Origin: Saccharopolyspora spinosa NRRL 18395
GTDB lineage: Bacteria > Actinomycetota > Actinomycetes > Mycobacteriales > Pseudonocardiaceae
Direction of reading: 5' to 3'
DNA length: 64,000 nucleotides
Assembly: GCF_000194155.1 (NCBI RefSeq)
Contig: NZ_GL877882.1
Span: 449,158 to 513,157 of the forward strand
Below are positions 7,586 to 15,630 of the stretch, piece after piece. The notes beneath the pieces were generated by a model. The model had not been told where the DNA came from. It saw only the letters and a program-made list of their open reading frames with translations, and ran no database searches. How positions within the stretch are numbered: position 1 is the stretch's first letter; each line of letters starts with the position of its first letter. Both the position numbers and the translations under genes were made by a program.

Positions 7586-8026
7586 TCAATGCCTTCGCCG
7601 TGGACGTGGAGCCGGCGCTGACCGACCAGGGGCTGCCCGTCCCGGCGGGCGGATATCATGGTGACGACGGCCTACGACGGACTGCGGCCCGCACCCGCAC
7701 AACCGCGCTGACGGCCATCGACCTACACCAACCTCCACCTCGACCAGTGCCGTCGCACTCCTGCTGGCCAATCTCAAGCAGGAGACCACTCCAATGTCGC
7801 GGTTCATTGGAAGCCCGCACAGGCGCGTGAACTCTGGAGGTTCACCCGCATCGAACGTTGGTGGGCACCGTACGTCCGTGAGCGTCACGATCGGGTCCTC
7901 AACCTTGACGATGGTCGTCGGCCCGGCTTGCCTTCCCCGCTCCATTGCCAGCGATACGCCAATCAACAGAGCGCCGGTTGTAACCGTTCCGCTCAGCACG
8001 ACCACTACAGCCTTCCCGAACCTCAA
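7586..8026 (-). CDS. Hypothetical protein with N-terminal membrane anchor
   Basis: A TTG start at 8026 follows a purine-rich AAAGGGG stretch. The first 30 residues form a hydrophobic segment (FGKAVVVVLSGTVTTGALL) like a signal anchor, followed by VEDPIVTLTDVRCPPTFD. The C-terminal half is Arg/Pro-rich and may be out of frame, so the real protein could be shorter. It overlaps no better candidate. Function unknown. Confidence 0.3.
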   Translation of the reverse strand: MRFGKAVVVVLSGTVTTGALLIGVSLAMERGRQAGPTTIVKVEDPIVTLTDVRCPPTFDAGEPPEFTRLCGLPMNRDIGVVSCLRLASRSATALVEVEVGVGRWPSARLCGCGPQSVVGRRHHDIRPPGRAAPGRSAPAPRPRRRH

Positions 8027-8318
8027 CCCCGCACCCCTTTCAGCGTCGCCACTTCCATCATCGCTACATCAGCCTGTTCCGTCACAGTGCCCCGTGTCTG
8101 GGGATTCCCCACCGACGTCACGTCGTTCTGACCAACGTGTTGCGCGAACTGGCCTGCATTCGCACCGAGCTGTCTGTAAGGGCGGTGTTTTTCGGGCCTC
8201 GCGTGGTGCGGCAGCAGCAATGGTGCAGCTACCTGCGTGAATACAGCGGACTGCAGTTGCGCACGGCAAGCGATGCCGACGAGGGTTTGTCGTCGCCTGG
8301 TGCGATGAGGTGTTGCTG

Positions 8319-9332
8319 ATGCGTCCTCCACTTCCTTTACCCCCCGACGACGACGGTGAGTCCCGTGTGCCCGGAATCCTGCTGGTGCGCACCGGCCGCG
8401 ACGACGACGTCTGGGAAGACGTGCTCTGGCGCATGGGCGAGCTCCCCGGCATGTACCGGTCCGATCAAGGGGACGCATCCGAGGCGGTGGCACGGGAGTC
8501 GATCTCCCGGCGCCTGATAGTGGCGGAGGATCCCGCGTGGCGGGGCGCAACTTCCGAGGATGTCTCCGCGGCCCTGGAGCGGCCCGGGATCTGGGTGCCC
8601 GACCTGGTGGTGCTGACCGACGACCGCACCGGGCGCAATGCGGATTGGCGCCCGCTGCTGGCCTTTCGCAGCAGCGGCGACGATGCTTTCTGGATCACTC
8701 CGCGTCAGGTTGCCATGACCTACCTGGTGCTGCACCGTCCGAACCTGTCTTTCACCATCGACCGGTTCGCGGACAAGGCGCCCATCGAGTTGCAATGGGA
8801 GCGCGAAGAAGGCGAGGAGCCCGACGAGGACGACTTCTACGAGCCCGTGGGGGTCGAACTGGAGTCGCTGAACGCCCCGCCCCGCTACACTCGGCCGGCC
8901 CGCGAGTTGCCTCCGCTCATCCAAGAGAACGATCTGCTCGTGCGCACCGATTTCACCGACGACGCGGCCTGGGCCTCCCTGGTCGAGCGCGTGTGCCTCC
9001 CGTGCCCGGGCTACGACGACGTGATCGACGACTTCGGCGACTACGTCGACTTCGTGGACGATCCGGCCTTTGCGGGCGCCACGCCGGCGCTGGTGATGGC
9101 GGAGGTCCGCGACAGCGACACGCAAGAGGAAGAGGAAGAGATGGTCTCCGGCGTGGTGATGATCGCCGACGCCACCACGATGCGCGAGCCCGGGCACCGC
9201 GTCCTCGTGATCCCTCTGGAAGACCAGATCGGGTTCGCCTTCCGGGTGGATCCCGAGGTCGTGGGGACCATGGTGGCCAACCTGGCGATAGGAAACCAGG
9301 ACATCGGCGACTGGCGGAACGACGAAGCGTAG
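8319..9332 (+). CDS. Tandem DUF6924-domain protein
   Basis: The C-terminal half (about residues 200-335) matches the DUF6924 pattern: DLLVRTDFTDDAAWASLVER, YVDFVDDPAFAGATPA, VVMIADATTMREPGHRVLVI and FRVDPEVVGTMVANLAIGN. The N-terminal half repeats the outline more loosely (PGILLVRTGRDDDVWEDVL, then LVVLTDDRTGRNADWRPL and AMTYLVLHRPNLSFTID). So the protein looks like two related domains, one diverged, separated by an acidic linker rich in Glu/Asp. The ATG at 8319 follows TGAGG at 8 nt, so it is preferred to the GTG at 8310. Function is unknown. Many DUF6924 genes lie beside toxin or phage-like loci, and this one lies next to the toxin-remnant zone. Confidence 0.7.
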   Translation: MRPPLPLPPDDDGESRVPGILLVRTGRDDDVWEDVLWRMGELPGMYRSDQGDASEAVARESISRRLIVAEDPAWRGATSEDVSAALERPGIWVPDLVVLTDDRTGRNADWRPLLAFRSSGDDAFWITPRQVAMTYLVLHRPNLSFTIDRFADKAPIELQWEREEGEEPDEDDFYEPVGVELESLNAPPRYTRPARELPPLIQENDLLVRTDFTDDAAWASLVERVCLPCPGYDDVIDDFGDYVDFVDDPAFAGATPALVMAEVRDSDTQEEEEEMVSGVVMIADATTMREPGHRVLVIPLEDQIGFAFRVDPEVVGTMVANLAIGNQDIGDWRNDEA

Positions 9333-9906
9333 GCCGCCGGAGGAGAGCCGTGCCACCGGGACGTCGGTTGGTGAGCGGTGAGACCGCCTCTTCGGGACAG
9401 GGCGCGGCGGGCTGGGCTCGGGCAGGTCCAGCCGACTCTCCACCACGGACTCCGGCGTGGTGCACTCCCTGGTCCGCCAACGGTGGCGAAGGGGCCAGGT
9501 CGGGCGATGCCGCTGCGGGGTTACCCGCGGACCGGGTCCCACCTTGGCCCCAAGGGCACCGGCCCTGCGGGTCATCGACGCGCGCCACCACGTGTCGATG
9601 AACGAAGTGGACTGCATGGATGTCCGAACTCCTGTGCACGTCGGGTGGTGATTCGTTCTTGTCCGTCGTATCTCGGCTTCCCGGGGTGACATCCGCATCG
9701 CGGGTGGAGCCTTCTACGGCATCGCCGGCGACGCAGGCGCCGGGGCCCTCGTTATGTGAAACAGTGTCGGTTATCCTCCACCTGAAACCACGGGGTGCGT
9801 GGCCGGTCGGATGCCATAATGACTTCATCAGTAGTGACGTCACCAGAGGCGGCGGTGTCGTGCAGGACGACGCGGGCCGCGGTCTGCTAGAGGAGTAGGT
9901 GCGCAG
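9333..9906. other. Intergenic, no gene recognised
   Basis: About 570 bases between the DUF6924 gene and the CAP-domain gene. Several short frames exist on both strands but none has a recognisable domain or a convincing ribosome-binding site. The last 60 bases hold the AGGAG that serves the next gene. Confidence 0.4.
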
Positions 9907-10473
9907 TTGCCCCCAAGCCGCAAACGCAAGCGGCGCGATGGAACGGTCGTCAAGTTCCGCGCCCGATCACAATCGCCCCGCCAGGCAACGCCGGCTATAT
10001 CCGAGAAACCGGAACCGGATCTCGACTCGTGGGCTCCCGCCCGACCGGAGCGCCCCTCAGCACTCGCTGCCGTGGTGGGGAGCACCGCTCACCAGAAGAA
10101 GAACGAGGATGCGGTGGTACGGCTGGTCAACGCGGCCCGGGCACAAGCGAATGTGGCGCCGTTGCAGACCGACGAGAGGCTACGCACCGCCGCCCGAGAC
10201 CACAGCAAAGACATGGCACGGCGTGACTTCTGTGCACACAACAACCCCGACGGGCTCACCCCGTCCGACCGGATGCGCGCGGCCGGCTACCCACAACCCG
10301 GCGCCGAGAACGTCGCCAAAGGCCAGAACAGCCCCCACAGCGTGATGCACGCCTGGATGAACAGCCCCGGACACCGCGCCAACCTGCTCAATCCCGAGTT
10401 CACCACCATAGGAGTCGGCGCCTACTTCGGCCGCTCCGACGGCCCATCCTGGACCCAGAACTTCGGCTACTGA
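9907..10473 (+). CDS. CAP (SCP/PR1, YkwD-like) domain protein
   Basis: The 188-residue protein has a basic N-end (PSRKRKRRDGTVVKF) and a CAP domain from about residue 60: EDAVVRLVNAARAQANVAPL, ARDHSKDMARRDFCAHNN, the GAENVAKGQ block and the signature MHAWMNSPGHRANLLNPEF with FGRSDGPSWTQNFG at the end. CAP proteins are usually secreted and may bind lipids or act on the cell surface. No obvious signal peptide is present, and the Arg/Lys-rich start is unusual for a secreted protein. The TTG at 9907 is 11 nt after AGGAG. A downstream start is possible. It stands alone. Confidence 0.8.
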   Translation: MPPSRKRKRRDGTVVKFRARSQSPRQATPAISEKPEPDLDSWAPARPERPSALAAVVGSTAHQKKNEDAVVRLVNAARAQANVAPLQTDERLRTAARDHSKDMARRDFCAHNNPDGLTPSDRMRAAGYPQPGAENVAKGQNSPHSVMHAWMNSPGHRANLLNPEFTTIGVGAYFGRSDGPSWTQNFGY

Positions 10474-10806
10474 CCGCCAAGGAGGCGCCGGCCGGGCTGT
10501 CCGACACCCAAACGAACGTTCGTGGGTCACTCCGGACCGCGAAGTGTTTCCCAGGTGGGGTGTGTATCGCTTGTCGTGTCCGCGCCAATGTTCTGCTGTC
10601 GGGGGTTCGCGATACGGTCCGGACCATGCGGATCGGCTACGACGCCAACTCGGCTACAAACCTTTCCACGAATGTGGAATATACGTTCGATATGCTCCCC
10701 TGCCAGTCGGCAGGGTTCGGCTATCACGGTCTTCTCCGGAACCGTCCTCCACTGAACGTGCGGCCCCATCACGATCGCTGGGGCTGGCGCCGCGCATCGT
10801 GATTCA
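10474..10806. other. Intergenic, no gene recognised
   Basis: 333 bases between the CAP gene and the convergent immunity-like gene. AT-richer patches (TTCCACGAATGTGGAATATA) form a short dyad near 10665-10685. No frame here looks coding. Confidence 0.4.
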
Positions 10807-11235
10807 TTACAGTCCCGTGCCCCCATCGCCTATCCCGGGCCCGTTGTTGGGGCTGTCCATGGCTTCGCGTTCTACTCGGAGGATGTCGGGTAGTGCCTCC
10901 AGACAGCCCCGGCCCGCTTCTCCGGGGTTTGGCAGGGCCTCGAGGAAGCCGACTGCGAACATGTTCCGCTCCGACGGGCTCACCTCGGGGTAGCGGACTG
11001 CCACTCGGGCTGCAAAGCGGCTTGCTTCGTCGAACGTGCCTGGGTCGGTCTCGCGCGCGAGCCACGTCTCCGCATACCACTGCGCGATCTCGCTGAGAAA
11101 GACCGTCGGCAGGACCTCGTCGAAGTCGTCCTCGTGTTCCCGCAGCAACTCGAGGACCGTCGGAAGCCCCTGGGCGAGTTCGCGGACAAGATCGGAGCCA
11201 GCGCCGACGGATTGTTCGAATGACGGGTCTAGCAT
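10807..11235 (-). CDS. DUF7674-like protein, probable immunity protein for the adjacent toxin
   Basis: A 142-residue acidic all-helical protein: ELAQGLPTVLELLREHEDD, VLPTVFLSEIAQWYAETWL, NMFAVGFLEALPNPGEAGRG. The VLP.VFLSE.AQW and VGFLE.LPNPGE spacing resembles the DUF7674 group as I remember it, common beside polymorphic toxins. It follows the toxin C-terminal frame by about 10 nt in the same direction (ATG 11235, toxin stop at 11245), the usual toxin-then-immunity order. The immunity role is inferred from position, size and acidity. Confidence 0.55.
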   Translation of the reverse strand: MLDPSFEQSVGAGSDLVRELAQGLPTVLELLREHEDDFDEVLPTVFLSEIAQWYAETWLARETDPGTFDEASRFAARVAVRYPEVSPSERNMFAVGFLEALPNPGEAGRGCLEALPDILRVEREAMDSPNNGPGIGDGGTGL

Positions 11236-11244
11236 GATGGCCTC

Positions 11245-12360
11245 CTAGCCCAATCCTAGTGCGTCACGCAGGTTGTCTCGCTCCACCTGAGCGATCTGGC
11301 GATCGGCTTCCGAAGCGTTCGGGTTCTTGCGAAGCCACCTGTCCAACGCTCGGATCGACTCCCTCGCCTTCTTCTCGTGATTCCTGCCCTGCACATCCTC
11401 GTTCGTAGCCCGCTCATGCCGGACAGCATCGGCCGTCGTGCCATCTCCCGTACGGTCAGGATGAGCAGTTCCCCTGTACAAGGGACCGACGATGTTGTTG
11501 AGTTTCGGGTCCGTCACCGACGGTCGCACAGCCGCTGGAGGCTTAGGCGGGGGCTTACGCAGCAGGGTCTTGGCGACCTTGCCCACACCGAGGGTCGCCG
11601 CGGAGACAAGCACGTCACCAGTGATCTTGCCCAGGGCACGATCACCGCGACCGTTGGCCCAGTCGTCCCACGCGACGGCCGCTTTGAACGTCTCCACGGG
11701 GTGGGTAACGCTGTAGGTCATCGCTGAGACCGTGCTGGCAGGATCGCTGATCAGCATCGTGAGGCCCTCACCGAACCCGGCAATGCTGTTCCAGATGTCG
11801 GCTGCCAGGAGTAAGGGACCACCTCAGAGCCGGTTTTGCCAGGAGCATGGGACCACCTGTTTGCCACTGATGGGACCGTCTGGGCTGGCGCAAGCGGCGC
11901 CCCCACCCGGTCCTGCTGCAGAGACGGCACCGCCTGCGCCCCATCCACCGACAGCACCGCCGATTCCGGCAGATCCGTTCCAGTGTCCTCGCGATGCGAA
12001 ACTCCAAGCCCCGCAACTGAATCCGCAACAGAAGACCCATCCCGGCCGGTCAAGCCACCCGGCGAGGACTCATGCCCCACAGACATAGCACCACCGTCCG
12101 GATCCGCCAACGCCCTCACCCGGTCCTGCTGCAGAGACGGCACCGCCTGCGCCCCATCCACCGACAACACCGCCGATTCCGGCAGATCCGTTCCAGCGTC
12201 CTCGCGATGCGAAACCCCATTCCCCGCAACCGAATCCGTGCCAGAAGACCCATCCCGGCCGGTCAAGCCACCCGGCAAAGACTCATGCCCCACAGACATA
12301 GCACCACCGTCCGGATCCGCCAACGCCCGAGGCTCAGACCCGGCTGTGACAGTCTCAGCC
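11245..12360 (-). pseudogene. Polymorphic toxin: linker plus C-terminal toxic domain, 5' end missing
   Basis: Reading down the minus strand, a linker with two 71-residue repeats (12327-11905) passes through a frameshift near 11825 into DIWNSIAGFGEGLTMLISDP, VTHPVETFKAAVAWDDWANG, RALGKITGDVLVSAATLGVG and a final domain PLYRGTAHPDRTGDGTTADA with NHEKKARESIRALDRWLRKN. The HPVETFKA...DW and RALGK..GD..LA..T blocks are the pre-toxin segment of actinomycete WXG-type toxins. The last 80 residues are a C-terminal domain I have seen in such toxins but cannot name. The delivery N-terminus is absent and the frame is broken, so this is an orphan toxin tip. Confidence 0.6.
11905..12327 (-). repeat. Two tandem 213-bp (71-codon) linker repeats
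   Basis: Two units in tandem encode on the minus strand the order ALADPDGGAMSVGHES, PGGLTGRDGSS, GVSHREDAGTDLPESAVLSV and DGAQAVPSLQQDRV. The DNA period is 213 bp (AGACATAGCACCACC at 12081 and again at 12294). Units differ at a handful of positions. They are part of the toxin linker. Confidence 0.7.
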
Positions 12361-12577
12361 CTTTCGGCGATGCCCAGATCCTCGACCGTACCGTTGTAAT
12401 GATCGGGATCATGGTCGATTGCCCACCGCAAGCATCGGCGCGAGAGGCCCGGATGGGTGCCGGGCCTCTGGCGTTGGGTGTTTGTCGGGTATTCGGGTTT
12501 TAGGTTGTTAGTGGGTGGGGTTCGCCGGTGAGTGCGGTGAGTGCGCTGGCGATTTCGTGGATGCTGGCTCGGGTGTA
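12361..12577 (-). pseudogene. Recombinase 3' end, terminator and inverted-repeat site, copy R1
   Basis: The minus strand holds the last 23 or so codons of the tyrosine recombinase (TTYTRASIHEIASALTALTG to the stop), a hairpin at 12443-12469 (AGAGGCCCGG/CCGGGCCTCT), then the TCGACC...GGTCGA site at 12382-12418 and GCCGAAAGGGCTG. It matches the flank of the intact gene (17820-18020) with a few changes. On the far side it joins the toxin linker. Confidence 0.75.
12382..12418. promoter_or_regulatory. Candidate recombinase binding site, R1 copy
   Basis: TCGACC and GGTCGA arms face each other across 25 bases that contain CCGTTGTAA. The same site is at 12598-12634 and 17839-17875. Position just beyond the recombinase gene and its repetition at cassette borders suggest an attachment or crossover site. 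This is inference. Confidence 0.4.
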
Positions 12578-12586
12578 GGTGGTGGA

Positions 12587-12830
12587 TGCCCAGATCCTCG
12601 ACCGTACCGTTGTAACGATGGGGATCATGGTCGATTTGCCCACCACAAGTATCGGTGGGAGAGGCCCGGATGGTGCCGGGCCTCTTGCGTTGGGTGGCTG
12701 TCGGGTGTTCGGGTTTTAGGTTGTTAGTGGGTGGGTTTCGCCGGTGAGTGTGGCGAGTGCGCTGGCGATTTCGTGGATGCCGGCTCGGGTGTAGGTGGTG
12801 GTGGTTGCGGAGTCGCCGTTGTTGTTGCGC
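12587..12830 (-). pseudogene. Recombinase 3' end, terminator and inverted-repeat site, copy R2
   Basis: Tandem to R1 and more diverged: it ends ASALATLTGETHPLTT, with hairpin 12660-12685 and the inverted-repeat site 12598-12634. Similarity to R1 and R3 stops at GATGCCCAG (12587), where R1's recombinase tail begins at once. Upstream (beyond 12830) it extends only to the GNNNNGDSATTTYTR region of the recombinase. Confidence 0.75.
12598..12634. promoter_or_regulatory. Candidate recombinase binding site, R2 copy
   Basis: Same arms and core as R1 with ACGATGGGGATCAT in the core, matching the copy beside the intact recombinase exactly over this part. Confidence 0.4.
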
Positions 12831-13120
12831 TGTGCACGTGAACACGGTGACTTTGTTTCCCTAGTGACCGGTTGGTCGTTTGGCGAAGCTGATCGCGTCG
12901 AGCCTGGAGGGGGGTTGCTGGCTGGGTACGGTGCGGGTAGTACGGCGCGTCCAGCACTGGCGAGTGCTGTTGCCGCCCGGGCCGCCGGGTGTGGTTTGCG
13001 TCGCGGTGGCTGTCATCCACGTGCTTGACCAGGGCGGTTTCCCGGGCTCGAAGGAGCCTGCGTACGTGGGCGTCCTGTATTAATGATCTTTTATTTATAG
13101 GTTGATCTGTTTTCAGGGTT

Positions 13121-13636
13121 GTGGTTGCGGGGTGGGATGATCGTGAGGTGTCGAAGCCTTCGCGGGAGTCGGGCGAGCAGGCCCGTGATGGTAATCGTGT
13201 TGCTGCCAGAAGGGATTTCGATGCGTTGCGTGAGCGCCGGATGCGGGCGGCGGAGATGTTCGACCAGGGCAGACGGCAGTCCGGGGTGGCCGCCGAATTG
13301 GGGGTGTCGGCGCAGGCTGTGTCGAAGTGGCACCGGGCGTGGTCGGCCGGTGAACGAGAGGCGATGGCGGGCGCCGGCCGTGCCGGGCGGATGCGCAAGC
13401 TCTCCGATGAGCGACTGGCCGAGGTCGAGACCGAGTTGATGAAAGGCCCGCGTGCCAACGGGTTCGCTACGGAGATGTGGACTCTCGCGCGGGTGGCCGA
13501 GGTGATCGACCGCGTGACCGGTGTCCGATACTCGGTCACGCAGACCGGGACGATTTTGCGTGACGGGCTGGGCTGGAGCCGCCAGCGCCCGGCACGGAAA
13601 GCCGCCGAACGCGATGACGAGGCGATCGAGGAATAG
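13121..13636 (+). CDS. IS630-family transposase, first frame (HTH domains)
   Basis: The frame encodes paired helix-turn-helix domains typical of the N-half of IS630 transposases: RRMRAAEMFDQGRRQSGVAA, ELGVSAQAVSKWHRAWSAGE and ATEMWTLARVAEVIDRVTGV with GTILRDGLGWSRQRP. It ends at a TAG (AIEE then stop) where homologues continue as V.VEWPRIKKG. The catalytic half is in the next frame. Whether the GTG at 13121 or a later codon starts translation is uncertain. Confidence 0.75.
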   Translation: MVAGWDDREVSKPSRESGEQARDGNRVAARRDFDALRERRMRAAEMFDQGRRQSGVAAELGVSAQAVSKWHRAWSAGEREAMAGAGRAGRMRKLSDERLAEVETELMKGPRANGFATEMWTLARVAEVIDRVTGVRYSVTQTGTILRDGLGWSRQRPARKAAERDDEAIEE

Positions 13637-13647
13637 GTCAAAGTCGA

Positions 13648-14178
13648 GTGGCCACGGATAAAAAAGGGGCCCGACGCCGGAAATCCTGGATTTGCTTCCA
13701 GGACGAAAGCGGATTCTCCCTCCTCCCGGCAGTAAGAGCGACCTGGGCGCCACGAGGCCGGACCCCGGTCCCGCGGCACCGCTTCGGCTGGACCCGCATG
13801 TCGATGTCCGCCGCCCTGCTCTACCGGCCCGACGGCAGCCAAGCGTCCCTGGTGTTCCAAACCAAACCCGGCAGCTACAACACCGAATCGCTGATCGAGT
13901 TCCTCACCGACCCGCACGACCAACTCGACGGCGACCCGGTCACCTTGATCTGGGACGGCCTGTCCGCCCACCGCTCCAAAGACATGAAAGCCTGGCTGGC
14001 CACCCAGCGACACTGGCTCCGAGTCGAGCGACTGCCCGCCTACGCGCCCGAACTCAACCCCGTCGAACAGGTATGGGGCAACATCAAAGCAACCGAGCTC
14101 GCCAACCTCTGCCCCGAGGCCATCGACGAAGCCGACACCGCCGCACGCGCAGGCCTGAACCGTATCGGCAGCAGCTAA
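13648..14178 (+). CDS. IS630-family transposase, catalytic frame (DDE)
   Basis: This frame carries the catalytic triad region: CFQDESGFSLLPAVRATWAP (first Asp), TLIWDGLSAHRSKDMKAW (second Asp) and LPAYAPELNPVEQVWGNIK (Glu). It lies in the -1 frame relative to the HTH half. A run A6G4 (GATAAAAAAGGGGCC) stands at the junction, but an in-frame TAG precedes it, so a simple -1 slip at the run would not rescue the full protein. The element may be inactive, or the halves are made separately. Confidence 0.8.
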   Translation: MATDKKGARRRKSWICFQDESGFSLLPAVRATWAPRGRTPVPRHRFGWTRMSMSAALLYRPDGSQASLVFQTKPGSYNTESLIEFLTDPHDQLDGDPVTLIWDGLSAHRSKDMKAWLATQRHWLRVERLPAYAPELNPVEQVWGNIKATELANLCPEAIDEADTAARAGLNRIGSS

Positions 14179-14250
14179 CAGCTCAGCTTCGCCTTCCTCG
14201 ACCACACAGGTTCTCCACCTATAACCAAGATCAATCAACTAGGCGAAAGA

Positions 14251-14343
14251 TCAATAGTGCTGTCGGATTGTGCGGCGATAAGCAAGCAATCCGACCAACG
14301 TGAACCCAGCGAGGGCCAGAGCAACGATCAGCAGGCGGCGCAT
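14251..14343 (-). CDS. 30-aa single-helix membrane peptide, paralogue 1
   Basis: ATG at 14343 follows AAGGAGTTGCTCTC. The peptide begins MRRLLIVALALAGFTLVG, one transmembrane helix, then AYRRTIRQHY. Its TGA lies inside the right end of the IS630 element, so the native C-terminus may have been altered by the insertion. It is the same length as the peptide at 14726-14818 and shares 11 of 30 positions, including the YRR after the helix. Function unknown; hydrophobic toxins of type I systems and small membrane regulators have this form. Confidence 0.5.
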   Translation of the reverse strand: MRRLLIVALALAGFTLVGLLAYRRTIRQHY

Positions 14344-14725
14344 GAGAGCAACTCCTTCCGTGTGGCGACCAGAATCGAGGGATGGGACAAGAACCCGCCT
14401 TGTACATCAAGCAGTGACCTCCGCCGGCGGGACGCGCCGCTGTTCCACCGATCCACCACCTCTTGATCGATCGAGGCGGAACGCTGCGGGACCACCATTT
14501 CGGGCGCTGTCCACCGCCCTGGGCGGGGGAGGGTGGGAGCTGTCCAGGGGCACGGCGAGGATGGAACGGCACAGCAGAATCTTCGCCTTCGAGGAGCCTA
14601 AACTGGGCAAGAAGATCACGCATGCTGACGCATTGTCCACACCCTGTGGAGAACCGAGGCGAATGCGGGCGATCGCCGACCGAGTCGTTGTGTCCCGCGG
14701 TGGAGCCCGCGGCGCGTTCGAAGTG
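14344..14725. other. Spacer between the two membrane micro-ORFs, no gene recognised
   Basis: About 380 bases with short overlapping frames on both strands and no recognisable domain. If the micro-ORFs are type I toxins, an antisense RNA would have to be coded here or opposite the ORFs. I cannot identify a promoter for one. Confidence 0.35.
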
Positions 14726-14818
14726 TTACGTTACGCGCGCTCCGACGCGGCGATAGCGGTGCACGCCGGCCAGCGTGGCCACTGCGATGAACCCAAGGAT
14801 CAGCAGGACGCGCCACAT
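14726..14818 (-). CDS. 30-aa single-helix membrane peptide, paralogue 2
   Basis: ATG at 14818 preceded by GGATGAG. The peptide begins MWRVLLILGFIAVATLAG, then VHRYRRVGARVT and TAA. Same length, topology and post-helix YRR as the peptide at 14251-14343, so the two are probably paralogues. No neighbouring gene hints at a role. Confidence 0.45.
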   Translation of the reverse strand: MWRVLLILGFIAVATLAGVHRYRRVGARVT

Positions 14819-15330
14819 CACGACTCATCCAATGCGCCGTGGCTTGGAATGCCCGCGGGGAGATCCAGTGCAGCAACGCTGGCCCCGATGCGCTTGCCGA
14901 GCCACCGCGACGGGTGATGCCCGGCGAGGTCGGGACCACCCGCTGGGCAGCGAGTAGTCGGAGTTTGGAGGATGTGGGCTTCACTGACGACGCGGTCGGC
15001 GAGTTCGCCCGCTGCGGGGCCTGCTCTCGTTCATCCAGGGTCGCTGGTTGTGATCGAGCCGAGTTCGGAAGAAACGGCCGATACGGTCGTCGAAGGCGGC
15101 CGTGCAGAACAGCGACGTGTCGGTGACCCAAACTTTCTTGCCATGTGGAGACGTCACCGCGGTGCCGGGCCCGGCGGATCCCTTACACCCTTCGTCGCAT
15201 CGATCCGCGCGCTCCATGCGCGAGGAGCTCGGCGCCAGGATGGGGGGTCGGCGGATGGCGGTGGCCGTTGCCAGGTCGCAGCATCTTTGAGCGCTCCTCG
15301 GGGCGCTCTCGGAGCGGAGGGGCTTGGGTG
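14819..15330. other. Intergenic, no gene recognised
   Basis: About 510 bases with several Arg/Ser-rich frames that look like shadows of non-coding GC-rich DNA. GGAGG at 15316-15320 serves the patatin remnant that follows. Confidence 0.35.
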
Positions 15331-15630
15331 ATGCAGGCGGATCTGGTGCTTGAGGACGGCGGGGTCAAGGGGATTGTTACGGTGGGCGCCGTACTCGGGC
15401 TGCTGGAGCGCGGCTACGCGTTCCAGGGATCGCCGGTACTTCGGTCAGGGCGATGGTGGCGGCGCTGGTGACTGCCGGAGCCGACACCAGGCAGCTCCGC
15501 GGCGTCATGGGTGGCTCGAACTCTCCCGGGTACCGGATCGGATGCCACCGCACCTGCCGTTGATCAGTGAACCGCGCCCTGCTCACCCGCAACGGCGCCT
15601 ACGCGGGCGACACCATCCCGGTTGTGTAGC
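15331..15630 (+). pseudogene. Patatin-like phospholipase, decayed
   Basis: From an ATG at 15331 the frame starts MQADLVLEDGGVKGIVTVGA and LGLLERGYAFQG, the start of patatin-like lipid hydrolases (DGG replacing the usual GGG oxyanion stretch). A frameshift near 15430 continues IAGTSVRAMVAALVTAGAD, where the catalytic serine motif GxSxG (normally GTSAG) has become GTSVR. A third segment, TRNGAYAGDTIPVV, ends at TAG. The catalytic Asp-Gly-Gly region is missing. It is about 100 codons of an expected 300 or more. Confidence 0.65.

Larger units (their letters stand above)
13083..14254 (+). mobile_element. IS630-family insertion sequence
   Basis: The element is bounded by TA at 13081-13082 and 14255-14256, the known target of IS630/Tc1-type elements. 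The ends are imperfect inverted repeats: left ATGATCTTTTATTTATAGG, right (reverse complement) TTGATCTTTCGCCTAGTTG, with TTGATCT repeated inside both. Length is 1172 bp. Two plus-strand reading frames lie inside. Confidence 0.8.

Noticed and set aside
8337-9698. A 453-codon minus-strand frame opposite the DUF6924 gene
   Set aside because: Composition (His/Arg/Val-rich) and position point to a shadow frame. The plus strand has a recognised domain.
11905-12327. Tandem 213-bp repeats as a possible CRISPR or satellite array
   Set aside because: Only two long units with no spacers, coding in phase for a 71-residue toxin-linker repeat.
13648-14178. Treating the second IS630 frame as an independent gene unrelated to the first
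   Set aside because: Homologues are single proteins spanning both frames, and the inverted ends enclose both.
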